64,000 bases of DNA from Syntrophomonas sp. UBA5314 (GCA_002410325.1 DHRK01000019.1:23355-87354); one strand, 5' to 3'. Positions 17,679 through 26,885 are shown, counted from the first letter of the stretch. Numbers and translations: made by a program. Notes: generated from the letters alone by a model not told the origin.

Positions 17679-17733
17679 AGATGACGTTTATTAATCCACT
17701 ATCCTGAGTACTATATTGAAAGGTGGCCGGACT

Positions 17734-18768
17734 ATGAATCTTGATTATGTTTTGGACAAATCATCGGAAACTTCACCATCTCAGGAAGAAGCGCTCTTTC
17801 TTTTTCGAAAAAGTAGGGATGTGAATGAAGCAAGCAAGATTTTTGCAACTGCTGCACAAGTTCGCGATCGGGAATTGGGCCGAATATTTAAATTAGATGG
17901 AGAAATTGCACCGGTAACTTCTTGTCAAATCAAACCCATGTGCAGGTATTGTACTTTTTCTCAGGAAACTTTAACTCCTGAAGAAGTCCTGGAGGGGCTT
18001 AAACTTGCTGAAAAAGCTGGTATCGGGGACATACGCCTGAGCGGGGGATCGGATCTTTCCAGTGACGGTGATGAAGTAATCGAACTGGTCCGAATGGTAA
18101 TGGCCAATACTAATCTTCGAGTACATGTCAACATAGGCCCCGTATATTCGCAATATAATCTTGAAACGCTCAAGCTTTTGGGGGTTATCGAGGTAGGCAG
18201 TTCTCTGGAAACCATCAACCCGTCCGTATTCAAACAGACCAAGCCGGGCGATAGTCTGGTATTTCGCATTGAAACCGCACAGGCTATAAACCGCACCGGG
18301 CTAAAGCTGCAGAGTATTATTATGGTGGGCCTGGGAAGTTCAGACGAAGATTATATTGAACATCTTTTTTTCCTCCAGCAACTAAAAAACCTGACCCACT
18401 TACCAATATCCCGGTTCAATCCATTTAAGGGCACACCAATGGAATCCCGCCGCCGCGCATCTCCATGGGAGGCAGCCCGCTTGTGTGCGGTGGCCCGTTT
18501 AGTCCTGCGTACCCCTGATATACGTATCGCCGCTGGTGGAGGTCCAGACGATATTCCTCTCTGGCTTATGGCGGGCGGGAACCGGATTACTTCACTTTTC
18601 ATACATCATAATAAATGTGAACCGGAAAGATTTTCTGGAGAAAATCCGTTACATATAGAAAGAACCTTTACGAACAAGCTTGAGGTCGTAGACCGCTCCT
18701 CAATCTGTCGATATTTTGCTGAAGACGCAGGCTTTTCGGTAAACCCTTCCAATAGAGCGGACCAATAA
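17734..18768 (+). CDS. Radical SAM protein with CX5CX2C cluster motif
   Basis: Radical SAM enzyme of 344 residues in the BioB/HydE/HydG-like branch. The [4Fe-4S]-binding cysteines are about residues 64, 70 and 73 in SCQIKPMCRYC, that is CX5CX2C instead of the usual CX3CX2C. From established knowledge this spacing is a mark of HmdB, which takes part in building the iron-guanylylpyridinol cofactor of [Fe]-hydrogenase in methanogens. Later motifs fit the family: DIRLSGGSD (GGE-like), VGSSLETINP and ARLVLRTPDIRIAAGG. The ATG follows AAAGGTGG. It is the last gene of the importer-DUF364-MoeA operon. The substrate is unknown; a role in making a metal cofactor or metal ligand is inferred. Confidence 0.85.
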   Translation: MNLDYVLDKSSETSPSQEEALFLFRKSRDVNEASKIFATAAQVRDRELGRIFKLDGEIAPVTSCQIKPMCRYCTFSQETLTPEEVLEGLKLAEKAGIGDIRLSGGSDLSSDGDEVIELVRMVMANTNLRVHVNIGPVYSQYNLETLKLLGVIEVGSSLETINPSVFKQTKPGDSLVFRIETAQAINRTGLKLQSIIMVGLGSSDEDYIEHLFFLQQLKNLTHLPISRFNPFKGTPMESRRRASPWEAARLCAVARLVLRTPDIRIAAGGGPDDIPLWLMAGGNRITSLFIHHNKCEPERFSGENPLHIERTFTNKLEVVDRSSICRYFAEDAGFSVNPSNRADQ

Positions 18769-18785
18769 GAAATTAGTGAAAGGAA

Positions 18786-18801
18786 AGGCGGCTGGCCGCC
18801 T
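18786..18801 (+). terminator. Hairpin after the radical SAM gene
   Basis: AGGCGG pairs with CCGCCT, 18 bp after the stop and without a clear T-run. It may end the 12.5-18.8 kb operon. Confidence 0.45.
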
Positions 18802-19085
18802 CACTATGCAGTTCTATCGTTCTGTCGCATACCCCCGATACCGACTCGTAATGGGTAACAATCCCGTTTCTGCTTCCGGCTCTTTTTCGCAAAAGGAACG
18901 TATCCCTATGCTTTCCACCGTATGGTAATATTTAACGAAAACCGGCTATTAACCGGGATTTAGGCCATTTCTGAGGGGGGGAACTCCGGCTGAACCTGTT
19001 TTGCACTCAAAATGCTGCAAACTAATGATAAAATGATGCGTAGCAGTATGTAGTTGTAGAACTTTTCATGGAAAGGAGTCATGTC
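18802..19085. other. Intergenic region before the lipoprotein-like gene
   Basis: About 285 bp without a gene. I see GC-richer patches with small inverted repeats (for example CCGGCTATTAACCGG) but no recognisable riboswitch or promoter. The ribosome site AAGGAG precedes the next start. Confidence 0.4.
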
Positions 19086-20333
19086 ATGAAAAAAATACTT
19101 ATTTTTCCCCTTACGGTCCTGTTGCTATTGTTATTCAGCCTTCCGGTCCTGGCAGATGCCCAACTGACGATGAACGGGAGGGACTATAAGACCGGCAGCA
19201 GCCTCATTCTTCAGGACGGTCTCAGTTTTGCCGCCAGCGACGTTGTGGCCGGCGCACTGGGCTGTGATATTGCTGTTCAGGGCGATGCTGTCACTTTGCA
19301 GGAGAATGATACTGCTCTGACTTTCACAGCGGGAAGCAAAACCGCTTTGGTGAACGGGCAGGAAAAGCAAATGCCGGCGGCTCCCTTTTTAAAGGGAAAC
19401 CAGGTGTTTCTCCCCCTTCGTTTTGTATGTGAAAGCCTGGGGGCCGAAGTGTCCTGGAACGACCCGGATAAAAAGGTGCTGATCAGCTATATTGAAACCC
19501 GCGACAGTTTGACTGCGGAAGAATTGATACTTAAAACTTCAGAGAAAATGGTGGAAGCCAACTCCTATAAAATGAAATTCGATATGGATATGAATATGGA
19601 CGTGGCGGCTCCAGATCAGGGCGCGGCTGGCGAGGGCATGAAAATAGCCACATCCAGCCATGGCGAAGCCTGGGTGCAGTATGACCCGCTGCTCATGTAC
19701 ATGGTGCAAAATGCAAGCATTCCCGAAAGTCAGGGAGTGCCGGCTACTGAGATAAAAAGTGAAATGGTGTTGAAGGACAATAGCATGTACATGACCATGC
19801 CGGAAGTTGGCTGGGTTAAAATGGACCTGGCCGGGCTCGATATTCAGCAGCTCATGAGCAAATCCATGGACCCGGCGGCTACCATGAAAGTGTTGAAGGA
19901 AGCGGGCGTTTCCACCGCTTTGGCCAATGACCGGGAAGTCAACGGGCAGAGTTATTGGGTCATCAATATGGCCATGGGAAAAGAAATGCTGGAAAGCGAT
20001 TACTTCCAACAGATGGTCCAGTCCCTGTCTTCGGCAGCGGCTAATGGAATGGATATGACCAGTTTATTGGACAGTCTCGATTTTGATTTTAACGTCTCCA
20101 CCTGGGTCAATCAGGATACGCTTTTAACGGATTATATGGATATGAAAGGAACCATGGCCTTGAATCTGGATCTGCCCGAACAGGAGCCGGCGGCCAAGGT
20201 GACCATGAACATGGAAATGGACGGCAAGTACTCCATTTCCGATTACGGCACTGCTTTTGAAATCCCGGATGTCAGCGGCGCCGTCGATTTTAATACTGTG
20301 GTTTCGCAGCAGGTGACTGCCGTACAAGAATAA
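19086..20333 (+). CDS. Exported protein with copper-amine-oxidase-N-like domain
   Basis: Exported protein of 415 residues. A signal peptide (LLLLLFSLPVLADAQ) is followed by a domain of the copper amine oxidase N-terminal type, with FLKGNQVFLPLRFVCESLGAEVSWND cut to its hallmark VFLPLRFVCESLG. Despite the name, this domain is a common non-catalytic surface module in Bacillota. The C-terminal 270 residues are rich in Met, Asp and Asn and form repeated beta strands resembling the DUF6612/LolA-like lipoprotein fold (SYKMKFDMDMNMD, YWVINMAMGKEML). No lipobox is seen. The ATG after AAGGAG was chosen. Its role in the envelope is unknown. Confidence 0.78.
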   Translation: MKKILIFPLTVLLLLLFSLPVLADAQLTMNGRDYKTGSSLILQDGLSFAASDVVAGALGCDIAVQGDAVTLQENDTALTFTAGSKTALVNGQEKQMPAAPFLKGNQVFLPLRFVCESLGAEVSWNDPDKKVLISYIETRDSLTAEELILKTSEKMVEANSYKMKFDMDMNMDVAAPDQGAAGEGMKIATSSHGEAWVQYDPLLMYMVQNASIPESQGVPATEIKSEMVLKDNSMYMTMPEVGWVKMDLAGLDIQQLMSKSMDPAATMKVLKEAGVSTALANDREVNGQSYWVINMAMGKEMLESDYFQQMVQSLSSAAANGMDMTSLLDSLDFDFNVSTWVNQDTLLTDYMDMKGTMALNLDLPEQEPAAKVTMNMEMDGKYSISDYGTAFEIPDVSGAVDFNTVVSQQVTAVQE

Positions 20334-20344
20334 TTTGATGTTGG

Positions 20345-20382
20345 GGGGCTGGTGCCGCTTATGCCGGTGCCAGCCTCTTTAG
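20345..20382 (+). terminator. Terminator of the preceding exported-protein gene
   Basis: GGCTGG pairs with CCAGCC with further wobble pairs inside, followed by CTCTTT. It starts 12 bp after the stop. Confidence 0.65.
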
Positions 20383-20489
20383 CATCTCCCCACCCACAAG
20401 ATGATGATGCTCTTCGGGGAAACGACGAAGATAGTTTGAGCCATACTGATTGATTGTTAATTTCTAAATATCCTACTGCTAATGCTGTT

Positions 20490-20936
20490 TCAGTACATTT
20501 GAAAGAAACTTTTAATTATTAAAAAACATTTGATTATAAAAATAATAGCGTTGGGGAGCAGATATCCAAAAATAATACTTAATATCCAAAAGATAACACA
20601 ATATGAAATAGGCTTTTTACTTTTTTTATACCAAAAATAGAATAGACTGAGTACTATTAAAAAATATATTATCCCACCATACAGCAAAAAATTTTTACTA
20701 TATAAAACATATACAGATGTACTCTGATTCATAATACCTAATATAAGAAAAAATCCAAATATAATACCTGTCAGCCAATATATTGTCCAATATGATCTAG
20801 GCTTATCAAGCCTTTTATACACTAACCTGAATATAACAAATAAGATAATAAGATATGCTATGGCCATTATTGCTGCTTTCACGACCCAAAATTCATCTAA
20901 TATACCCAATAGTTCTCGCTCCTCACCTATTTTCAT
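20490..20936 (-). CDS. AT-rich four-helix membrane protein of unknown function
   Basis: Hypothetical protein of 148 residues with four predicted membrane helices (around AAIMAIAYLIILFVIF, WTIYWLTGIIFGFFLILGI, LLYGGIIYFLIVLSLFYFW and ISYCVIFWILSIIFGYLL). Two internal repeats, RSYWTIYWLTGIIFG and ISYCVIFWILSIIFG, suggest a duplicated two-helix unit. The sequence is far richer in A and T than its neighbours, which hints at recent acquisition. The ATG has no clear ribosome site; a TTG 27 bp further in, after GAGGAG, is an alternative start. I do not recognise the family. Confidence 0.6.
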   Translation of the reverse strand: MKIGEERELLGILDEFWVVKAAIMAIAYLIILFVIFRLVYKRLDKPRSYWTIYWLTGIIFGFFLILGIMNQSTSVYVLYSKNFLLYGGIIYFLIVLSLFYFWYKKSKKPISYCVIFWILSIIFGYLLPNAIIFIIKCFLIIKSFFQMY

Positions 20937-21215
20937 TATAAAATAAATACAATCAGTATCTTTCTCACAAAAATAAAATCTCCCTTAATTGCCCTATCTG
21001 TATATTATTTCGTGGCATATGTTCCCTTTTCCTCCACAATTATTCCAACTGCCCGGTTTGGTGTATGCACTGTTAGGCATGCGACATGAACGGTCATAAT
21101 AACAAATAAAAGTTGAGGATTGACGAATGTAGTAGCCCTTCCATCAAGAAATGTGTGACCTGATCGGTACGCCTTGATAAAGGCGCTTTTTTCACGAAAA
21201 AGAAACCTAAAATGC
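20937..21215. other. Intergenic region, no gene seen
   Basis: About 280 bp, AT-rich near the membrane-protein gene and more balanced towards the kinase gene. I found no promoter pair or repeat worth calling. Confidence 0.4.
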
Positions 21216-21247
21216 AAAAAAGCCACCAGGCTGTTATTCCCGGTGGC
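21216..21247 (-). terminator. Terminator of the kinase/regulator operon
   Basis: On the minus strand GCCACCGG pairs with CCTGGTGGC around a short loop and is followed by six T. It lies just after the kinase stop at 21259. Confidence 0.85.
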
Positions 21248-21258
21248 CGCCTATCAGT

Positions 21259-23337
21259 CTATTCCGCTTTACCTATTTGAATAATGGCTTTGAAGAGATC
21301 CCCGTCTATCTCTATGTCGAGACTGCCCTGCTGGATTTCGAGCAGGCTCCGGGCGATGGACAGTCCAAGACCGCTGCCCTGGCTGCTTCGGGATTCGTCT
21401 CCCCGGGTGAAGCGCTCCATCAGTTCCCCGGCGGATATGTTGAGTTCATAGGCGGAGATATTTTTGATAAGCACCTGTACCGACTGCCCGAAGTCAATGA
21501 CGTCGATGTAGACCCGGGAGCCCTCCAGGGCGTATTTCAGGATATTGGAGAACAGGTTCTCAATGGCCCTCCACAGCAGTTTGCCGTCGGCTTTGACGTA
21601 CAATTTATCCTGGCCGGGGTTGAGCTTGAATTCCAGCCTGCGCTCCCGGATTTTATCATCCATTTCACCCAGGCCCTGTTTGAGCAGGGATACAATTTCG
21701 ATCGTCTCAAAGCATACCGGGATGCTGCCGCTCGTAGCCTTGGCCGCTTCAAACAGGTCGTCGGTCAGCAGCTTCAAACGCTGCGCCTTCTGGTCGATTA
21801 CGCCGATGTATTCCTCGACTTTGGCCGGGTCCTTTTCGTTTTTCAACAGATCGATATAGGTGATGATCGAGGTCAGCGGGGTTCGGATATCATGCGATAC
21901 GTTGCTGATCAGCTCGCTCTTCAAGCGCTCGCTTTTTATCCCGGTTTCAACCGCTTTGCCCAGCCCGTCGGTTATGCTGTTTATGTCGGAAGCCAGCCGG
22001 GCCAACTCCCCGTCTCCCGGAATGTCTATGATATGTCCGGTATCCCCTTCTTTAACCTTTTTCACACCCTCCTTGATGGCGTTAAACTCTTTTGCCCGCT
22101 TTAAGGCGATCCAGGCCGCCAAACCCAGCGTGACCGGAAACATAAAGAAGGTCAGAGCCGCCAATACGGGATAACCTATGACTATTAAAACAATTTTCAC
22201 CGCCAGGCTGCCGTTTTGGTAGACTTCCCGGACGAAGATAAAAAGCTTGTGAAACACCGTATAGATAGCGGTATGCTTCAGAAAAGTCTTGTTTTTGATA
22301 TGCCTGACCATGGATAAAAGCAGGGTTAAACCGAGAGCGGCGAATAGCAGGGAGGCTGTACATACCACCCAGTTGTTCTTGTAAAGGCCTTCTTCGCTCA
22401 CAGTTATGACCCATAAAAACATTAGTAGAAAACACAAAGCTAAATTTACATCGCTGTAGATTTTATCTATAAAATTCAGATGAACCTCAGGTTTGTCATC
22501 CGGTTTTCTCCCGGTTGACCGCAGCAGGGAGATGAACGCCAAAATCATTATCAAAGACAGGCCGGCCATCTCATAGAGGCTGTTGACAACAAAGGCCTGG
22601 TTCTTTTTCCAATGCGCCATGCGAAGATTCAGATAGTCATCGCTGAAGGCCAGGCAGATCGAATCCTGGAGACCCAGCTCATGGAGGTTGGCCATGGCCA
22701 TGATCCGGTGACCGTTATTGCTGTCCTGGAGTTCCGGGGGATATATGCTCTGTTCAGTGGCGTCGAGCACCATATAGGCGGGAAATGATTTGAAATATTC
22801 ATTGGTCGGGTTGAGGCTGTTGGAAATCTGGCTGTCGCCGATCCTGGCGGAATAGACAACGCCGGGATACTTTTCGAGATTGCGCAATAGCGCCCGGTAG
22901 TTCAGAAGATCTTTCTTTATCAAATCAGCTCTTATCCTGGATATCTCATCGGCATAGACCGTTTTGAAAATCGCGTAGTTCTCTTCTTCCGTCAAATTGG
23001 GATTATAGCTCTTTGAGTTAAACTGAAATTCCCTGAATAAACTTTTTTCTTCAGATGCTATTTCGGCCTGCTGAATGGTTCCTCCACTCAAAATATACGG
23101 TTCGTTCTTGTATTGTCCGGTTGCCTGCCTCAGACATCCCAGTATGTTGATGCAGTCTTGCCCAAACCCCTGGCCCAAAAAATAACTATTCTCGAAAGCC
23201 ATACTCAAATAGAGCTTGTGAACCCCTACGGTATTGTACAATATCCCAATAATACCGGTGAAGCATACCACAACCATTATAAAAGCCACGCTTTTGGCTG
23301 CCAGCGAATGACTATATCTTTTCAACTTTATATCCAA
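21259..23337 (-). CDS. Multi-pass sensor histidine kinase
   Basis: Sensor kinase of 692 residues. One N-terminal helix (SVAFIMVVVCFTGIIGILY) is followed by an extracytoplasmic domain of about 200 residues and then at least four further helices (for example LSLIMILAFISLL, NLALCFLLMFLWVI, VVCTASLLFAALGLTLLL). A HAMP-like linker, a HisKA helix with the phospho-His in SNVSHDIRTP, and an ATPase domain with SGLGLSIARSLL complete it. The large mixed sensor region is unusual for the OmpR-coupled class and may read a membrane signal. The start lies inside the regulator gene (26-bp overlap), so the pair is co-translated. The start codon is probably TTG. Confidence 0.9.
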   Translation of the reverse strand: MDIKLKRYSHSLAAKSVAFIMVVVCFTGIIGILYNTVGVHKLYLSMAFENSYFLGQGFGQDCINILGCLRQATGQYKNEPYILSGGTIQQAEIASEEKSLFREFQFNSKSYNPNLTEEENYAIFKTVYADEISRIRADLIKKDLLNYRALLRNLEKYPGVVYSARIGDSQISNSLNPTNEYFKSFPAYMVLDATEQSIYPPELQDSNNGHRIMAMANLHELGLQDSICLAFSDDYLNLRMAHWKKNQAFVVNSLYEMAGLSLIMILAFISLLRSTGRKPDDKPEVHLNFIDKIYSDVNLALCFLLMFLWVITVSEEGLYKNNWVVCTASLLFAALGLTLLLSMVRHIKNKTFLKHTAIYTVFHKLFIFVREVYQNGSLAVKIVLIVIGYPVLAALTFFMFPVTLGLAAWIALKRAKEFNAIKEGVKKVKEGDTGHIIDIPGDGELARLASDINSITDGLGKAVETGIKSERLKSELISNVSHDIRTPLTSIITYIDLLKNEKDPAKVEEYIGVIDQKAQRLKLLTDDLFEAAKATSGSIPVCFETIEIVSLLKQGLGEMDDKIRERRLEFKLNPGQDKLYVKADGKLLWRAIENLFSNILKYALEGSRVYIDVIDFGQSVQVLIKNISAYELNISAGELMERFTRGDESRSSQGSGLGLSIARSLLEIQQGSLDIEIDGDLFKAIIQIGKAE

Positions 23338-23998
23338 TTCCCCACACCACCTTCAGGTATTTAGGCTCTTTGGGATTTAGTTCAATCTTCTCCCGGATTC
23401 TTCTTATATGGACGGCCACGGTGTTTTCCGAGTTGAGGGCCGCTTCGTTCCAGACATTTTCATAGATCTGATCTATGGAATACACCCGGCCGGCATTGGC
23501 AATGAGGAGTTTCAATATTTTGTACTGCACCGGAGTGAGCTTTACTTCTTCCCCATCCACGCTCACCTGCTTGGTTTCATCATCCACCACCAGTCCGCCT
23601 GACTGGTAGACACTGTTTTTCACCTCCAGGCTGCCCAGGGCCGTGTAGCGCCGGAGCTGCGATTTTACCCGGGCGATCAGCTCCAGCGGATTGAAGGGCT
23701 TGGTCATGTAATCGTCGGCGCCCATATTCAGGCCGATTATTTTGTCGGTATCCTCTGCCTTGGCGGAAAGCATAATAACCGGTATGTTTTTGCCCTCACG
23801 GATTTTAAGGGTGGCCCGTATTCCATCCATCTGCGGCATCATAATGTCCATAATTACCAGGTGTATGTCCTGCTCCTCAAGAAGCTTCAAGGCCTCCAGG
23901 CCGTTAAAGGCCTTCAACACCTGGTATCCCTCGTTTTCCAGGTATATCTTTATGGCTTCGGCTATCTCTTTGTCGTCATCGCAGACCAGGATATTCAA
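23312..23998 (-). CDS. OmpR-family response regulator
   Basis: Response regulator of 228 residues. Receiver domain: VCDDDKEI, phospho-acceptor Asp in VIMDIMMPQMDG, Lys in MTKPFNPLEL. Winged-helix domain ends YLKVVWGIGYKVEKI. It overlaps the 5' end of the large kinase gene by 26 bp, which fixes its partner. It is divergently transcribed from the propeller gene at 24181, with about 180 bp of AT-rich promoter DNA between them, so that gene might be a target. Confidence 0.93.
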   Translation of the reverse strand: MNILVCDDDKEIAEAIKIYLENEGYQVLKAFNGLEALKLLEEQDIHLVIMDIMMPQMDGIRATLKIREGKNIPVIMLSAKAEDTDKIIGLNMGADDYMTKPFNPLELIARVKSQLRRYTALGSLEVKNSVYQSGGLVVDDETKQVSVDGEEVKLTPVQYKILKLLIANAGRVYSIDQIYENVWNEAALNSENTVAVHIRRIREKIELNPKEPKYLKVVWGIGYKVEKI

Positions 23999-24180
23999 GT
24001 CGTATCACTCCTGTCAATGGAATCGTTCAAATTATATCACACCCTTCATTTTTACATTTAAGGTGATGATAACAAGTAAATATATCTATCAAGCAGCTAT
24101 ATTTATTAAGAACTTCTTAAGGCTGCACGATTTTATGCAAGTACGGGTTGGAGATTTGGTAGTATTAATTGAAGAGGGGG

Positions 24181-25590
24181 ATGGGCTATTTGATTTTACG
24201 GGGTTTTAAAATTAAGAAATTTGGATTGAGGACACTGCTCACCACGGGTTTGTCTATGCTTCTTGCCACCGGCATATGCTCGGGCGCCGGTTTTCAGCAA
24301 AAATGCCTGGCCGCCGAGGAGGCGGCGCCTGTAATTAATGCGGGAGCGAGTACTGGCGAAAAAGACTTGGAGATCAATGGTTCCGCTCTTCAGGGCAAGG
24401 CCGATTTAGCTTTTATTCATGACGGGCTTTTATATATTTTAGACGGGCGAACCGGCCAGGTCATTAAAGTCAGCGGCTCAGGCCAGGCGATAAAGCCGGT
24501 GTGGTCGTTCGATGGACAGTGGTTGGCCTATATCCGGCTAACCGCTACCGAAGCGGATAGCGGTGCTTTATGGCTGGTCAAAAGAGACGGCACCCAGAAC
24601 CATCAGGTGGAGGAATTGCCAGGACCGGTAGAGCCTGATGATTACGCCTGGTCGCCTCATGCTAATAAACTGGCTCTAAACTGCCAGGGAATATGGCTGG
24701 CGGACCCCCAGGGCCAACCGGAGCAGCTTGTACAAAAAGAATCTGCTTACGGCTTTGCCTGGTCTCCGGACGGGAGATGCCTTGCTTATAGTCTCACCCT
24801 GCCCCAGGCGAAGAACGAATCTCCGGAATCGAGGAGTGATGCGCTCTATATCCTGGACCTATCCAATGGTAAGACGGCCCAACACCTGGTAGCGCCGGAA
24901 TCCGGTATTAAGGTGGTCTCCTGGTGGCCCGATGGCCAGGGAATCCTCTACTGGACCATTCCGCTGCATTCCGCTTCTCTAACTGCGGACGGTGCTGATT
25001 TATTTAGTTATAAACTCTTCGACCCGGAAGCGAAACTTATCGCCACAGGTTTGGCTTACCGTGAATGGTTGTCACTGTCACCCGAAGAAAGGCTAATTTA
25101 TATATCCGGCTCAGGCAGAACGGCCTGGACGGAAAAGTGCCTGGAATTTTGTAATACGCGAACCGGTTCTCTGAAGAAAATAAATCCATTACCGGCATCG
25201 GTGGTTCTCGATCCTTCGTTTTCTTCAGATGGCAGCAAAATGGCCTTTGTAACAGCCAAGGATTGGGGCGCTAAGGTGTGGGGATTTAAAAACATCGAAG
25301 ATTTGGATTCCTGGATTAGCACCCGTACCTTATGGACGGCAGATTCTGACGGGACCGGAGCGAAGCCCTTGACCAAAGCGGGGCAGGGTATCTTCCGGCC
25401 CGAATGGTCCAACGACGGAAAATCGCTTATGTATGTATCGGAAGATAGCGTATGGCTTATTGACGATCAGGGCCATAAGCGGCAGAGAGTAGTCGGACCG
25501 CTCTCCCTCCCCGGCTCCAGCAACGACTTCCACTTTGGCTTTTACGGCCACGCATCATACGGGGATTTGATGGACTGGTTTAAATATTAA
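24181..25590 (+). CDS. Exported TolB-like beta-propeller protein
   Basis: Exported protein of about 469 residues with a signal segment (LRTLLTTGLSMLLATGICSGAG). The rest is built of TolB/WD40-like beta-propeller blades: PVWSFDGQWLAYI, DYAWSPHANKLAL, FAWSPDGRCLAYS, PSFSSDGSKMAFV and PEWSNDGKSLMYV. The Tol system is absent in this group, so the domain is likely a surface binding or scaffold module. I chose the ATG at 24181, preceded by GAAGAGGGGG. It ends at a strong bidirectional hairpin. It lies divergent to a two-component pair, which may control it. Confidence 0.82.
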   Translation: MGYLILRGFKIKKFGLRTLLTTGLSMLLATGICSGAGFQQKCLAAEEAAPVINAGASTGEKDLEINGSALQGKADLAFIHDGLLYILDGRTGQVIKVSGSGQAIKPVWSFDGQWLAYIRLTATEADSGALWLVKRDGTQNHQVEELPGPVEPDDYAWSPHANKLALNCQGIWLADPQGQPEQLVQKESAYGFAWSPDGRCLAYSLTLPQAKNESPESRSDALYILDLSNGKTAQHLVAPESGIKVVSWWPDGQGILYWTIPLHSASLTADGADLFSYKLFDPEAKLIATGLAYREWLSLSPEERLIYISGSGRTAWTEKCLEFCNTRTGSLKKINPLPASVVLDPSFSSDGSKMAFVTAKDWGAKVWGFKNIEDLDSWISTRTLWTADSDGTGAKPLTKAGQGIFRPEWSNDGKSLMYVSEDSVWLIDDQGHKRQRVVGPLSLPGSSNDFHFGFYGHASYGDLMDWFKY

Positions 25591-25618
25591 ATCCTTTACT
25601 CATTAAGCAAAAATCGGG

Positions 25619-25648
25619 AGAGGCCCTTGCGAAATCGCAAGGGCCTCT
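25619..25648. terminator. Bidirectional terminator between convergent genes
   Basis: AGAGGCCCTTGCG pairs perfectly with its complement around a 4-nt AAAT loop. The T-run is clearer on the minus strand. It lies between the propeller gene and the convergent gene at 25702. Confidence 0.8.
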
Positions 25649-25701
25649 GACATTTACGGATAAATGCTTTTACGTCGCAGGATTTAAACCTGCTGAGAAG
25701 C

Positions 25702-26748
25702 TCAAAAGAGGTATGGTAGTTTTTTATATTCTCCGCTTTTCAAATTAAACTCATAGCAAACCGGGGGTTCGCTGACATATAGGATTTTCATCACACCGTT
25801 TTTGGTATGGCAAACCTTTAACGGATTCTGTTCGCCTACTGGTTCGGGCAATGAGCCGATAGCATATACCTTGGCGTTCTCCAAGTCTACTCCATAAACT
25901 TTATCTGCCTGGCATACGTAGGCGGTCTTCTCAACCGTTGAGAGTATCCAGGCAGAATCGAGCAGCTTGCCGTATTGCTGTGTGCCTTCATCAATACAGG
26001 CCATCTCATCCCGGCCACCTTCCGAGTAGGGCTTCCAGCTGGATGAAACCAGGAACAGCTTATTGTCTACATAATCAGCAAATTGATAATCAAGGTTGCG
26101 TTTCCCGTCATGAATCTTATTTTTCAATCCGGTTTTGTGGTTAACCGACCAAATGCTGGTTTCATATTCAAGCGGAACGCCATTCTTCCTATCCAATTCC
26201 GTTTGCAACAAATAGGTCTTTTCAGAGTAATAGCTGTAAAATTCACTGGCATAAAGGAGCTGCTGCCTGTCACCGGCGGATGGCGATGCGGTCTTCTTTA
26301 ACTGCGGCTCCTTCCCGTCCACTTTATACACGGCTTCCTCGTTACCCAAAAGCCACATATTATTGGCGCCATATATCGTAAAATCGCGGCTGATATTGTG
26401 AACCCATCCATCTGAGGAAGGAGGACCATAAGCGTATGAGTTCCGGCAGGGCCTGGCATCGAAATTTACGGTCGCATCGATCCTGCCGTTATTAAACCGG
26501 TTCTTTACTTTAACGGAATTCAATTGGTATTCGTCCACCGCTGCCGGGGTCCCGTTGCACACCAGGTTCTCTAACAGGTATTTGGCAAAACTTTGCGGAG
26601 CCCCGCCATAGTCGGACATTACCGGAACTTGTCTTCCAAGTGCGTAGGGGTATGAGGCACGGGCCACATCCCCGTCTATCCCGTCCGCCTGAACGAGTAA
26701 ATCATCAGTTCTGCACCCCGAATAAAGCGGTATGTAATAATAGCACAT
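25702..26748 (-). CDS. Hypothetical protein, propeller-like, possibly 5'-truncated
   Basis: A 348-residue protein I cannot place. Repeated short beta-rich segments (WLLGNEEAVYKVDG, TYLLQTELDRKNG, KLFLVSSSWKPY, TAYVCQADKVYGVDL) suggest a beta-propeller. It begins CYYYIPLYSGC with no signal peptide and no good ribosome site; an in-frame stop lies 12 bp before the ATG. That would fit loss of an original N-terminus. A TATA-like box and terminator hairpin at 26836-26885 lie upstream but face the other gene. Its position opposite another propeller protein may mean a functional link or only chance. Confidence 0.6.
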   Translation of the reverse strand: MCYYYIPLYSGCRTDDLLVQADGIDGDVARASYPYALGRQVPVMSDYGGAPQSFAKYLLENLVCNGTPAAVDEYQLNSVKVKNRFNNGRIDATVNFDARPCRNSYAYGPPSSDGWVHNISRDFTIYGANNMWLLGNEEAVYKVDGKEPQLKKTASPSAGDRQQLLYASEFYSYYSEKTYLLQTELDRKNGVPLEYETSIWSVNHKTGLKNKIHDGKRNLDYQFADYVDNKLFLVSSSWKPYSEGGRDEMACIDEGTQQYGKLLDSAWILSTVEKTAYVCQADKVYGVDLENAKVYAIGSLPEPVGEQNPLKVCHTKNGVMKILYVSEPPVCYEFNLKSGEYKKLPYLF

Positions 26749-26853
26749 CGGTTCATCTTAATAAAGCTTCCAATTTGTAAATCCAAATGACTATTAGGTA
26801 CATTTTTCTTTTGGACAAAATTAATCTAAAATGGGTATAGTAGATTTTTTATT

Positions 26854-26885
26854 AACCAGGGCCGGTTGCGGTCCTGGTTTTTTTA
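26854..26885 (+). terminator. Terminator-like leader hairpin
   Basis: AACCAGGG pairs with CCTGGTT, followed by seven T. A TATAGT box lies at 26836 and a short gene begins 30 bp later. The same hairpin type occurs at 10370. Confidence 0.65.

Noticed and set aside
21277..22104. 275-residue plus-strand frame
   Set aside because: Fully antisense to the histidine kinase gene, which has clear domains; a shadow frame of GC-rich coding DNA.
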